This document shows positions 52,236-62,000 of a DNA stretch of 62,763 bases, piece after piece. Numbering within the stretch: position 1 is the stretch's first letter; the number at the start of each line of letters is the position of its first letter. Both the position numbers and the translations under genes were made by a program. Where the stretch lies: positions 1 to 62,763 of the forward strand of contig JAFSRY010000035.1 in the NCBI GenBank assembly GCA_017445845.1, read 5' to 3'. The notes under the pieces are model-generated. The model was given only the letters and a program-made list of their open reading frames with translations. It did not search any database and had not been told where the DNA came from. The stretch is from Prevotella sp. (lineage in GTDB: Bacteria; Bacteroidota; Bacteroidia; Bacteroidales; Bacteroidaceae).

Positions 52236-53021
52236 ATGGATAAGTACGCATTATTTTTCGACATCGACGGAACACTGGTCAGTTTCCGTACACATCGCAT
52301 CCCTGACTCTGCCGTTGGTGCACTTGAGCAGGCCAAGGCGCGAGGTCACCGCATCTATATTGCCACAGGCCGTCCGATGGCCATCGTCAACAATCTTGGT
52401 CAGATAGAGCATCTCATTGACGGATATATCACCACGAACGGAGCCTATAGCTTCGTCGGCGATGAAACAGTGAACATCAATCCTATCAAGCAGGCTGATG
52501 CCGAACGGCTGCTTGACGATGCCCTTCGGAACGACTATGCCGTGGTGGTGTCGGGACTGAAGACGTTCGGCGTCTGGAATCCAAAGGATATCGTCCGAAG
52601 ACTTTTCGTCGACGAGTTGGCCGTGGATGCCGCAACGATGAGTCGCCGTCCCGACATGGAGATAGAAGAGAATGTGTTGGAATTGACTCCCTTCATCAAT
52701 GCTCAGGACGAGGCGCGCCTCATGAACGAACTGCCGAATTGTCAGTCGGCCCGATGGCATCCCGCCTTCTGCGACATCACCTCGCGGCAGGCAGACAAGG
52801 GAAAGGCCCTTCCCGTCATGGCTGTGCATGAAGGGTTCGACTTAAGACACACAATGGCGTTCGGCGACGGTGGCAACGACATCTCCATCATTCGCAATGC
52901 CGGCATCGGAGTGGCGATGGGCAATGGCCTTGACACTCTCAAAGAGGTTGCCGACTTTGTAACAACCTCTGTCGACGACGATGGCATCAGAAATGCACTG
53001 GAGCATTATCGGCTGATATAG
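52236..53021 (+). CDS. Cof-type HAD-IIB phosphatase
   Basis: A 261-aa HAD-superfamily IIB hydrolase: FFDIDGTLVSF (Asp9, Asp11 nucleophile pair), IATGRP for motif II, DKGKALPVM with the motif III Lys and FGDGGNDISII for motif IV, with a C2 cap domain between. Such proteins dephosphorylate sugar phosphates or flavin nucleotides; substrate not predictable. The start at 52236 is fixed by the promoter immediately upstream. Confidence 0.92.
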   Translation: MDKYALFFDIDGTLVSFRTHRIPDSAVGALEQAKARGHRIYIATGRPMAIVNNLGQIEHLIDGYITTNGAYSFVGDETVNINPIKQADAERLLDDALRNDYAVVVSGLKTFGVWNPKDIVRRLFVDELAVDAATMSRRPDMEIEENVLELTPFINAQDEARLMNELPNCQSARWHPAFCDITSRQADKGKALPVMAVHEGFDLRHTMAFGDGGNDISIIRNAGIGVAMGNGLDTLKEVADFVTTSVDDDGIRNALEHYRLI

Positions 53022-53095
53022 GCTGTAAAGGGCGTTGTCCCGTTATTTTTTAACGATTACTTAGCTATATCGCTTTTTTGGAAAAACAGTTTTAT

Positions 53096-53851
53096 ATGAA
53101 AAAAGTCATCATCATGGGTGCCTCCTCCGGTATGGGTCGCGAGGTGGCACTGCGGTTTCTCAGCGAAGGCTGTCGCGTGGGTGTGGCAGCGAGAAGAATA
53201 GAAGCACTGGAAACACTCCGGCAGGAGTTTCCAGAACAAGTGGTAACGGCACAGATAGACGTGACAGCAGACGCTGCTGCCGACCAGCTCTTGCAGTTGG
53301 TGGAAAGGGTAGGAGGGGTAGACCTCTATTTCCACGCTGCCGGTGTGGGCTGGCAGAATGCCAGTCTCGACAAAGAAGTGGAACTGCGCACGGTGAACAC
53401 CAACGGCATGGGTTTCACACGGATGATTGACACCATATTTAATTATATGCGCGCGCGAGGCGGAGGGCACATTGCTGTCATCTCTTCCATAGCTGGCACG
53501 AAAGGCTTAGGGCCGGCTCCGTCGTATAGTGCCACAAAGGCATTCCAAAACACTTACATTCAGGCCCTCGAACAGTTGGCGAACAGCCAACGGCTGAACA
53601 TCCGGTTCACTGACATTCGCCCGGGTTTTGTCGATACGCCTCTGTTGAATGGAACGGCATTCCCCATGCTGATGAAGGCCGATAAGGTTGCTGACGAGAT
53701 AGTGTGGGCTATTAAACACAAGAAACACGTCCGTGTCATCGACGGACGCTATCGCATCCTCACTGCATGTTGGAGAAGAATACCCCGTTGGATTTGGCGC
53801 CATATTAATCTTAGCCGCAATGACATGATGTCTAATTCGTCTAAAAACTGA
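53096..53851 (+). CDS. Short-chain dehydrogenase/reductase
   Basis: A 251-aa classical SDR. Rossmann motif GASSGMG at 8-14, NAG-equivalent HAAGVG, catalytic Ser131 region (VISSIAG), Tyr144 and Lys148 (SYSATKAF). The basic, aromatic C-terminus (RRIPRWIWRHINLSRN) may bind membranes. The ATG at 53096 was chosen over an upstream TTG. Substrate unknown; transcribed after the HAD-IIB gene across a 74-nt gap. Confidence 0.9.
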   Translation: MKKVIIMGASSGMGREVALRFLSEGCRVGVAARRIEALETLRQEFPEQVVTAQIDVTADAAADQLLQLVERVGGVDLYFHAAGVGWQNASLDKEVELRTVNTNGMGFTRMIDTIFNYMRARGGGHIAVISSIAGTKGLGPAPSYSATKAFQNTYIQALEQLANSQRLNIRFTDIRPGFVDTPLLNGTAFPMLMKADKVADEIVWAIKHKKHVRVIDGRYRILTACWRRIPRWIWRHINLSRNDMMSNSSKN

Positions 53852-53872
53852 CAAATTGTCATTTTGCTGACT

Positions 53873-53889
53873 TTGGCACATTTTTCGCA
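53873..53889 (+). promoter_or_regulatory. Candidate sigma-54 promoter of groESL
   Basis: TTGGCAC, 5 nt, TCGCA: the GG and GC are 10 nt apart as in -24/-12 sigma-54 promoters (consensus TGGCAC-N5-TTGCA, one mismatch). No convincing TTTG/TAnnTTTG pair is visible in the same interval. Leader to groES would be about 43 nt. Confidence 0.45.
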
Positions 53890-53943
53890 ACATGAAGTGT
53901 AGATAATGAATTTTAAAGTTAAAACTTAAATAACAACAGAACT

Positions 53944-54213
53944 ATGAACATCAAACCATTAGCAGACCGCGTGCTGGTAGTGCCGGCAGCAGCCGAAGAG
54001 AAAATCGGTGGTATCATCATTCCTGACACAGCAAAGGAAAAACCGCTCCACGGAAAAGTAGTGGCAGTGGGTAACGGAACCAAAGATGAGCAGATGGTGC
54101 TCAAAGAGGGTGACGAAGTGCTCTATGGAAAATATAGCGGAACGGAACTCGAGTATCAAGGTGAAAAATATCTCATCATGCGGCAGAGTGACGTTTTGGC
54201 AGTACTCGGATAA
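53944..54213 (+). CDS. groES: Co-chaperonin GroES
   Basis: An 89-aa GroES cap protein of the chaperonin system: [19 protein letters not shown], mobile-loop region with [13 protein letters not shown], and [20 protein letters not shown]. It forms the heptameric lid on GroEL. groEL follows after 61 nt. No CIRCE operator is visible upstream. Confidence 0.98.
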   Translation: MNIKPLADRVLVVPAAAEEKIGGIIIPDTAKEKPLHGKVVAVGNGTKDEQMVLKEGDEVLYGKYSGTELEYQGEKYLIMRQSDVLAVLG

Positions 54214-54262
54214 TCCGACAGACCGTTTTCAATAATAATAACAGTTAAATAGAATAATATAG

Positions 54263-55903
<1,641 letters not shown>

Positions 55904-55936
55904 ACGCTTAACAGTAAGAAATAAGTATAAAGCGTC

Positions 55937-55992
55937 AAAAAGAATGACTGTGCACTGTGATTTGCGCGGTCATTCTTTTTCTTTTGACCTTT
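55937..55992 (+). terminator. Terminator of groESL
   Basis: A 12-bp stem AAAAAGAATGAC (55937-55948) / GTCATTCTTTTT (55969-55980) runs into a U-rich tail. Confidence 0.8.
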
Positions 55993-56023
55993 TTACTTTT
56001 CTTCGATATTTTCAAGAAAAAAA

Positions 56024-56055
56024 CTTGGTTATATGGTTTTATTTTTGTAATTTTG
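56024..56055 (+). promoter_or_regulatory. Promoter of ilvE
   Basis: CTTG (56024-56027), 20 nt, TAATTTTG (56048-56055), 27 nt before the ATG. Confidence 0.6.
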
Positions 56056-56082
56056 CGCTCAGTAATAATTAAATAACAGACT

Positions 56083-57099
56083 ATGAGAAATATTGACTGG
56101 ACGAATCTTCCTTTTGGTTACTATCCAACTGACTACAATGTTAGATGTGAATTTCATGATGGCAAATGGGGCGAGATTGAAGTTCATACCGACACAACCA
56201 TACCACTTCATATGGCAGCCACATGTCTGCACTATGGTCAGGAAGGTTTCGAAGGCATGAAAGCCTATCGCTGTCCCGACGGAAAGGTGCGTGTTTTCCG
56301 TATTGATGAAAATGCCGCCCGCCTGCAGTCGACGGCCCGGGGGCTGGTCATGGCCGAGGTTCCGACCGAACTGTTCATTAACATGGTCGAGAAAGTTGTG
56401 CGTCTCAATGAAGAGTATATTCCGCCCTATGAGACCGGTGCAACACTCTACATCCGTCCGTTGCTGATCGGTACGAGTGCTCAGGTGGGAGTACGTCCGT
56501 CAAAAGATTTTCTTTTTGTCATTTTCGTAACGCCGGTAGGTCCATACTTCAAGGGCGGTTTCAAGGCGAACCCTTATGTCATCGTCCGCGACTTCGACCG
56601 CTCTGCGCCCCTCGGTACCGGTTGCTATAAGGTAGGAGGTAACTACGCTGCCTCGCTCTATGCCAATACGATGGCACGCGAAAAAGGGTATGCCTGCGAG
56701 TTCTACCTCGATGCAAAGGAAAAGAAATATATCGATGAATGTGGTGCGGCCAACTTCTTCGGTATCAAGGGAAACTCCTATATTACGCCTAAGTCGACTT
56801 CCATACTGCCAAGTGTCACCAACAAGAGCCTGATGCAGTTGGCCAAGGATTTAGGAATGACGATTGAGTGCCGTCCGATTCCCGAAGAAGAGTTGGAAAC
56901 CTTCGAAGAAGCCGGTGCCTGCGGAACGGCCGCTGTCATCAGTCCGATTTCATATATCGACGACCTTGAGACAGGTAAGCGTTATTCCTTCGGAGAAGAA
57001 GCTGGTCCTAAGTCAAAACGACTCTTTGATAAACTCCGCAATATACAATATGGCATAGAACCCGATGTTCATGGTTGGACAAGGGTGGTTATAGAATAA
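56083..57099 (+). CDS. ilvE: Branched-chain amino acid aminotransferase
   Basis: A 338-aa class IV PLP transaminase catalysing the last step of Leu, Ile and Val synthesis. The PLP lysine is Lys183 (GTGCYKVGGNYAAS); LHYGQEGFEGMKAYR and IDECGAANFFGIKG are family blocks of the long (BCAT type II) form. Its 3' end overlaps the convergent HAD gene by 11 nt. Confidence 0.96.
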   Translation: MRNIDWTNLPFGYYPTDYNVRCEFHDGKWGEIEVHTDTTIPLHMAATCLHYGQEGFEGMKAYRCPDGKVRVFRIDENAARLQSTARGLVMAEVPTELFINMVEKVVRLNEEYIPPYETGATLYIRPLLIGTSAQVGVRPSKDFLFVIFVTPVGPYFKGGFKANPYVIVRDFDRSAPLGTGCYKVGGNYAASLYANTMAREKGYACEFYLDAKEKKYIDECGAANFFGIKGNSYITPKSTSILPSVTNKSLMQLAKDLGMTIECRPIPEEELETFEEAGACGTAAVISPISYIDDLETGKRYSFGEEAGPKSKRLFDKLRNIQYGIEPDVHGWTRVVIE

Positions 57100-57775
57100 T
57101 ACTCATCAGTTCGCTGAACTCAGTGAGTTTGATGAGGTCCTCATGGTGATACTCTTCTGCGTGTTCCAATTGCCAGGCCACGTGGAAGGGTATATATATT
57201 GCTTTCATGCCAATGGCGAGTGCCGGTGCAATGTCGCTTTTAAATGAATTGCCGACCATGACGGCTTCTTGGGGAAGTATGTTCAGTTTCTGGCAGAGCC
57301 GGCGATAGTCCTCTTCGCTCTTGTCTGCCGTTATCTCCACATGACTGAAGAAGTGGCGAAGCCCCGAGCGTTCAAGCTTCCGGGCTTGGTCTTGGATGTC
57401 GCCCTTTGTAAAGACAACCAACTGAAAGATTGAAAGATTTTCCAACGTTTCGCGGACACCAGGTAGAGGCGTTGCCGGCATGTGCAACAGACTGTAGCCA
57501 TGTCGGATGAGCTCTTCGATGTCGTTGGCTGCAATCTCTCCATTACTGCAGCTGATGGCTGTTTCGAGGAGTGACAAAGTAAAAGCCTTACACCCGAAGC
57601 CAGTCAGGGCAATGTTGCGGGTCTCGGTTGCGATGAGAGCTTTATGGGCTTCTTCCGGCGAACACCACCGGCTGACTTTCTGATGCATGATTTTTTCGAC
57701 GGCATCGAAGTGTGACTGGCAATCCCAAAGGGTGTCATCGGCATCGAAGATGAGTGTCTTTATGTTTCTGTTCAT
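57089..57775 (-). CDS. HAD-superfamily hydrolase (subfamily IA)
   Basis: A 228-aa HAD phosphatase similar to YjjG/PGP types: FDADDTLWD (Asp11, Asp13), VFTKGD for motif II, a Lys in the motif III region (ITADKSEEDYR) and MVGNSFKSDIAPAL for motif IV. The Asp-Asp-Thr form of motif I is common in nucleotidases. Its leader contains an intrinsic terminator structure. Confidence 0.9.
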   Translation of the reverse strand: MNRNIKTLIFDADDTLWDCQSHFDAVEKIMHQKVSRWCSPEEAHKALIATETRNIALTGFGCKAFTLSLLETAISCSNGEIAANDIEELIRHGYSLLHMPATPLPGVRETLENLSIFQLVVFTKGDIQDQARKLERSGLRHFFSHVEITADKSEEDYRRLCQKLNILPQEAVMVGNSFKSDIAPALAIGMKAIYIPFHVAWQLEHAEEYHHEDLIKLTEFSELMSIIL

Positions 57776-57801
57776 TTCTTTTATGATGGTGTCAGGGGGT
57801 T

Positions 57802-57836
57802 AAAAAAAAGCGGCAAGTCATCACGACGGGCCGCTT
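57802..57836 (-). terminator. Intrinsic terminator in the leader of the HAD gene
   Basis: On the minus strand a 7-bp stem AAGCGGC (57830-57836) / GCCGCTT (57808-57814) runs into a run of eight or more U residues (57802-57809). It lies between the promoter at 57901-57932 and the HAD ATG at 57775, so it either attenuates that gene or ends a small RNA. Confidence 0.75.
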
Positions 57837-57894
57837 CCATGAAAAAAACAATTACCTCTTTCTCTTGAATAAATCAAATCAACATATAATTTTC
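57802..57894 (-). ncRNA. Candidate ~93-nt small RNA or attenuated leader
   Basis: An exact promoter (57901-57932), an AT-rich ~60-nt segment with no ORF, and an intrinsic terminator define a free-standing transcript of about 90-95 nt upstream of the HAD gene. No known RNA family is recognised. Confidence 0.45.
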
Positions 57895-57900
57895 TGAGTG

Positions 57901-57932
57901 CAAAATTACTACAAATTCTTTATAACAACAAA
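57901..57932 (-). promoter_or_regulatory. Promoter upstream of the leader terminator / HAD gene
   Basis: TTTG (57929-57932), 20 nt, TAATTTTG (57901-57908) on the minus strand. Confidence 0.7.
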
Positions 57933-58027
57933 CAATGCTGCCAAAATACTTAAGTTTATAAAATTCTTTAACATTTATGTTATGTTTGTTAACACAATAG
58001 CTACGCTTTTTGAACCGAGGCAACAAT

Positions 58028-58924
58028 TCAACTCTCAACATTCAACATTCTATTTGCGTTGTTGCGATAGTCGCTGGGGGTCACTCCTGTCTTCTTTTTG
58101 AACTTTGTAGAAAAGTAATCAGGCGACTCGAAATGCAGTCGATAGGCAATCTCCTTGATGGAAAGGTCGCTATAGGCTATCAGTTCACATGCCAACTGCA
58201 GGCGCAGTTCCTGCTGATACTGAATGGGTGAGATGCCCATGTGCTCGCGGAAAAGGCGTCGGAAGTTGCTGTAGCTGGTGCCCACTTGTCGGGCAACCTC
58301 TTGCATCGTCATGCCGGTCTCCAGATTTTGCCGGATAATAAGGCGTGCTTTGTTGACAAGCACGGTTTCTGTTCCTCGCTTTTCCAACACGAGATTGCGT
58401 TCCAACGAGTAGATGAGCCCCAAGAGGTGGTTCACGATGCCTGCCAGCATCTGTTGTGTATAGGCTTGTTCTTCATCTGCCACGCGCATGGCCGTTTCGT
58501 AAAGGTAGGTGATTTCTACCGACTGTCCGACGTGATAGACAGGCTTTTCAAGTGACAGAAATCCAGCCTTTACGCGGGCATCCATATTGAACCCTTTGAA
58601 ACCTATCCAGTATGTTTTCCACCCAATCTCGGGGATAGGCTTGTAGGTGTGCCATTCGCCGGGAAAGAGAATGAAGACGTCGCCTTCTTTCAGTTGGGCG
58701 TTTTTGATATGGGCGGAAGAGAAGGAGCCTTTACCCTTGGCAATGTATATGAGTTGGTATTCTTGCAGAATGCGCCCTTTTGTCGTGTTGAAGTAGTAGC
58801 CGTCTGCATGTCCTCTCGTCGGATAGGGGTCAAAGGGTTGCAGTTCGTCATAGCCCACAGTACTGACGGTGAGTCCCCAATCCATGTCGCGTTCGCTGGC
58901 TACAAGGTATTTGCTTTTTTGCAT
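58028..58924 (-). CDS. AraC-family transcriptional regulator
   Basis: A 298-aa regulator. N-terminal cupin-type sensing domain (KEGDVFILFPGEWHTYKP, sugar-binding type) and a C-terminal double helix-turn-helix (MTMQEVARQVGTSYSNFRRLFREHMGIS... and LSIKEIAYRLHFESPDYFSTKFKKKTG). The ATG at 58924 (MQKSKYLVASERD) is chosen; an upstream ATG at 59020 would start before the -7 box. Divergent from the GH78 rhamnosidase, so it probably regulates it, with the sugar released as a plausible signal; this is inference. Confidence 0.92.
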   Translation of the reverse strand: MQKSKYLVASERDMDWGLTVSTVGYDELQPFDPYPTRGHADGYYFNTTKGRILQEYQLIYIAKGKGSFSSAHIKNAQLKEGDVFILFPGEWHTYKPIPEIGWKTYWIGFKGFNMDARVKAGFLSLEKPVYHVGQSVEITYLYETAMRVADEEQAYTQQMLAGIVNHLLGLIYSLERNLVLEKRGTETVLVNKARLIIRQNLETGMTMQEVARQVGTSYSNFRRLFREHMGISPIQYQQELRLQLACELIAYSDLSIKEIAYRLHFESPDYFSTKFKKKTGVTPSDYRNNANRMLNVES

Positions 58925-58947
58925 ATGGCATATTCTTTTAAATGATG

Positions 58948-58955
58948 CAAAGATA
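58948..58955 (-). promoter_or_regulatory. -7 box of the AraC-type regulator
   Basis: TATCTTTG on the minus strand, 23 nt before the ATG at 58924. The -33 position reads TTTT. Confidence 0.5.
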
Positions 58956-59043
58956 ATTATAATAAGTGAAAATAAAAAATGTTTTTTGTCAAAAATTAAA
59001 GTTAAAAAGTCAAATTTCAAAGGTATGGTATCTGTGAAAGTAT

Positions 59044-59051
59044 TAATTTTG
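59044..59051 (+). promoter_or_regulatory. -7 box of the GH78 gene
   Basis: TAATTTTG followed by C on the plus strand, 41 nt before the ATG at 59093; no good -33 box, consistent with activator dependence on the neighbouring AraC protein. Confidence 0.4.
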
Positions 59052-59092
59052 CAAAAAATTACACTTCCTTGAGAAATATCAAAAGCAAGAAT

Positions 59093-62000
59093 ATGAAAAA
59101 GAGAATTCTAATGAGTGTGTTTTGTGCTATTGTATGTAGCATTTCTGCTTGGGCATTGTCAGTAGACAACCTGCGTGTCCAGTCGTTACACAATCCTTCA
59201 TGCATCGATCTTCAGGAGCCACAGTTCACCTGGCAGCTTCAGTCTGCCGACCGTGGCGTGCTGCAGACGGCCTATCAGTTGGTCATTACCAGCGACCCCG
59301 ATGGTTCCGATATCGTTTTCGACTCGGGAATTGTTGAAAGCAATCAGTCCGTAGGAGTCGTCGCAAAGGGTGCTTCACTGGAACCCGCCACCCGTTACTA
59401 CTGGCATGTCACGGTGAAGGACAATAAAGGCAATGAGGCTACGTCCTCCGAAACGGCCTTCTTCGAGACGGGGCTGATGCAGCTCGGATGGAGCGATGCC
59501 AAGTGGATAAAGGCCAGCAATGTGATGCCAGGACAGGAAACCGAAGAAATTACCGACTACACCGTCGAAGGCAAAGTGCAGATAGAACGCACTGCTGCCG
59601 GACTTTGCTTTGCCATGCAGGATGCCAGCAACTTCTACTTCTGGCAGCTCAACACCGAGGGGGACTACCCTCGTCTGCGCCCGCATGTATGGAACAACGG
59701 CAATCCCGCTTGTCTTGACAATGTCAACCTGAAGGGAAAGGTGGAACTGAACAATACTGATGAGTTCACCCTTCGTATCGAAGTGACGGGAGCATCGCGC
59801 GCACGTACATATATTAATAATGTGTTAGTCGACGAACGGACCGGCAATTTCAAGTTCGGACGTGTCGGTATGCGTGAAGACCACGGTGAGCGTGACTCGC
59901 GTGAGGAGATTGGTGTCTACGACGACATCAAGGTCACCAAGGGCGATGGAACGGAACTCTTCTCCGAAGACTTCTCCACGGGTAACAGCTTTACAGGCGG
60001 CAATGTCACCAATGGTCGTCTGCGCATCGTAGGCTCTACCAACGGTCATGTGCTCGTTTGGCAGAAGCAAAGCGAAGATAGTCATGTCCACTACACCGTC
60101 GACTACGACATGTATCTCGTCAAGTCGGCGGCTGCCATTATCTTTGCCGGCACCAGTTCGAACACCTATCATATGTGGCAGATCAATGTCAACGACAATG
60201 CCAATCCGTCCGTACGCCATCACACCTATATCAATGGTACCCTGACGTGGAACGATGCCCAGTTCACACAGTTCAAGAAGGCCGACCTCTTAGGCCACAA
60301 ACATCACTATCAGGTGGAAGTGGAGAATGGCGTCATCCGCACCTATATCGATGACATCCTTGTCGACACCTTTAACGATAACTCCGGAACCGCCGTCAAG
60401 GGCGACATCGGAATGCGCGTCGACAATAACACGGGCGAAGAAGGCTACTTCGACAATATCGTCGTCACCGAATACGACGAGCAGGATCATGCAACCGTCA
60501 CGCTCAAAGAAGACTTCGAAGCACTCTCCTCTGATGTCTTCTTCGACGCCGTCATCGAGGACTTCGACGGCAGCCGCATGTGTCATGTGAAGTCCAATTC
60601 GGGCGAAAAGAAAATCATGCAGACCAACACCAATGGTATGCCAAGGTTCCGCAAGACATTCAATGTCGAGAAAAAAGTGTCATCAGCCATGCTCTTCACC
60701 AGTGCTCTTGGCGTTTACGATGTCTTCGTCAACGGTCAGCGTGTCGGTCATGTGCAGCCCGACGGCACAACGCTCTATGAAGAACTAAAGCCCGGTTGGA
60801 CCGACTATCGCAAGCGCGTGTTCTATTCCACTCACGATGTTACCTCTCTGATGGCTGAAGGCAGCAACGCCCTCTCTGCCCTGGTGACGACCGGATGGTG
60901 GGCAGGAGCTGTCATGCACGGTGCCTATGGAAGTCCTACCTTGGGATTCCTTGCCAAACTGCTTATCACCTATGAAGATGGTACACAGGACATCATCGTT
61001 ACCGACAACACATGGCGTTCGTCTGTGAAAGGGGCCATGAAGAGTGGTGACATCTATGATGGTGAAATCTATGATGCCCGACTCGAAGAGCCGTGGACTG
61101 CTTCCGACTACGACGACAGCCAGTGGAATGGTGTCGCTGAGAACATTGAGTTCAAGGGAGTCATCAACGCCTTCACCGGCGGTTACGTCATGACCCTTCC
61201 TCATCTCTTCCAGCAACCCAAGACAGCCAATATCTATGAAGGCAACCGCGCCACCGGCACAGACTATGGCATGGCCAATGTCGTTTCCACACAGGAAGGC
61301 AATGGCCCCATCAGCTTGAAGAAAGGCCAGGCCGTCGTCATCGACTTCGGACAAAATGTCGTGGGATGGGTTAACTTCAAGGTGAAAGGTCAGGCAGGCA
61401 ACCGACTGAAGATGCGCTTCGTTGAGATGCTTAACGACAACGGCTCGAGAAGCCGCGGCAACGACGGTCCTGGCGGCACGCCTTATCTTGCCAACTTACG
61501 CTCCGCCAAAGCCTCCCTCTACTACACCCTTCGTGGCGATGCCGACGGAGAGAGCTACCATCCCTCAATGACCTTCTTCGGTTTCCGCTATTGCGAGATT
61601 ACACCCTCTGACGATGTCGAAATCCTTACCATCGAGGCACAGCCCATCAGCTCATCTACTGAAGACCGCGGTGCCGTCGAGACCAGCAACGACCTTGTCA
61701 ACCAACTCTTCTCCAACATCCAGTGGGGACAGCGTGGTAACCTGCTCAGCGTGCCCACCGACTGTCCGCAGCGCGACGAGCGACTCGGATGGGCTGCCGA
61801 CACACAGGTGTTCTCCACCACAGGCCTCTACAATGCATATATGGAGTCGTTCTATCGCAAGTGGATGCAGGACATGCGCGACGGGCAGAACAGCCAGGGT
61901 GGCTACCCGGGCATAGCACCCGAATGCTGGGGACAGCCCTTCGGGCAGACGGTATGGGCTGATGCCGGTATACTCGTGCCCTATAACCTCTATGTCATGA

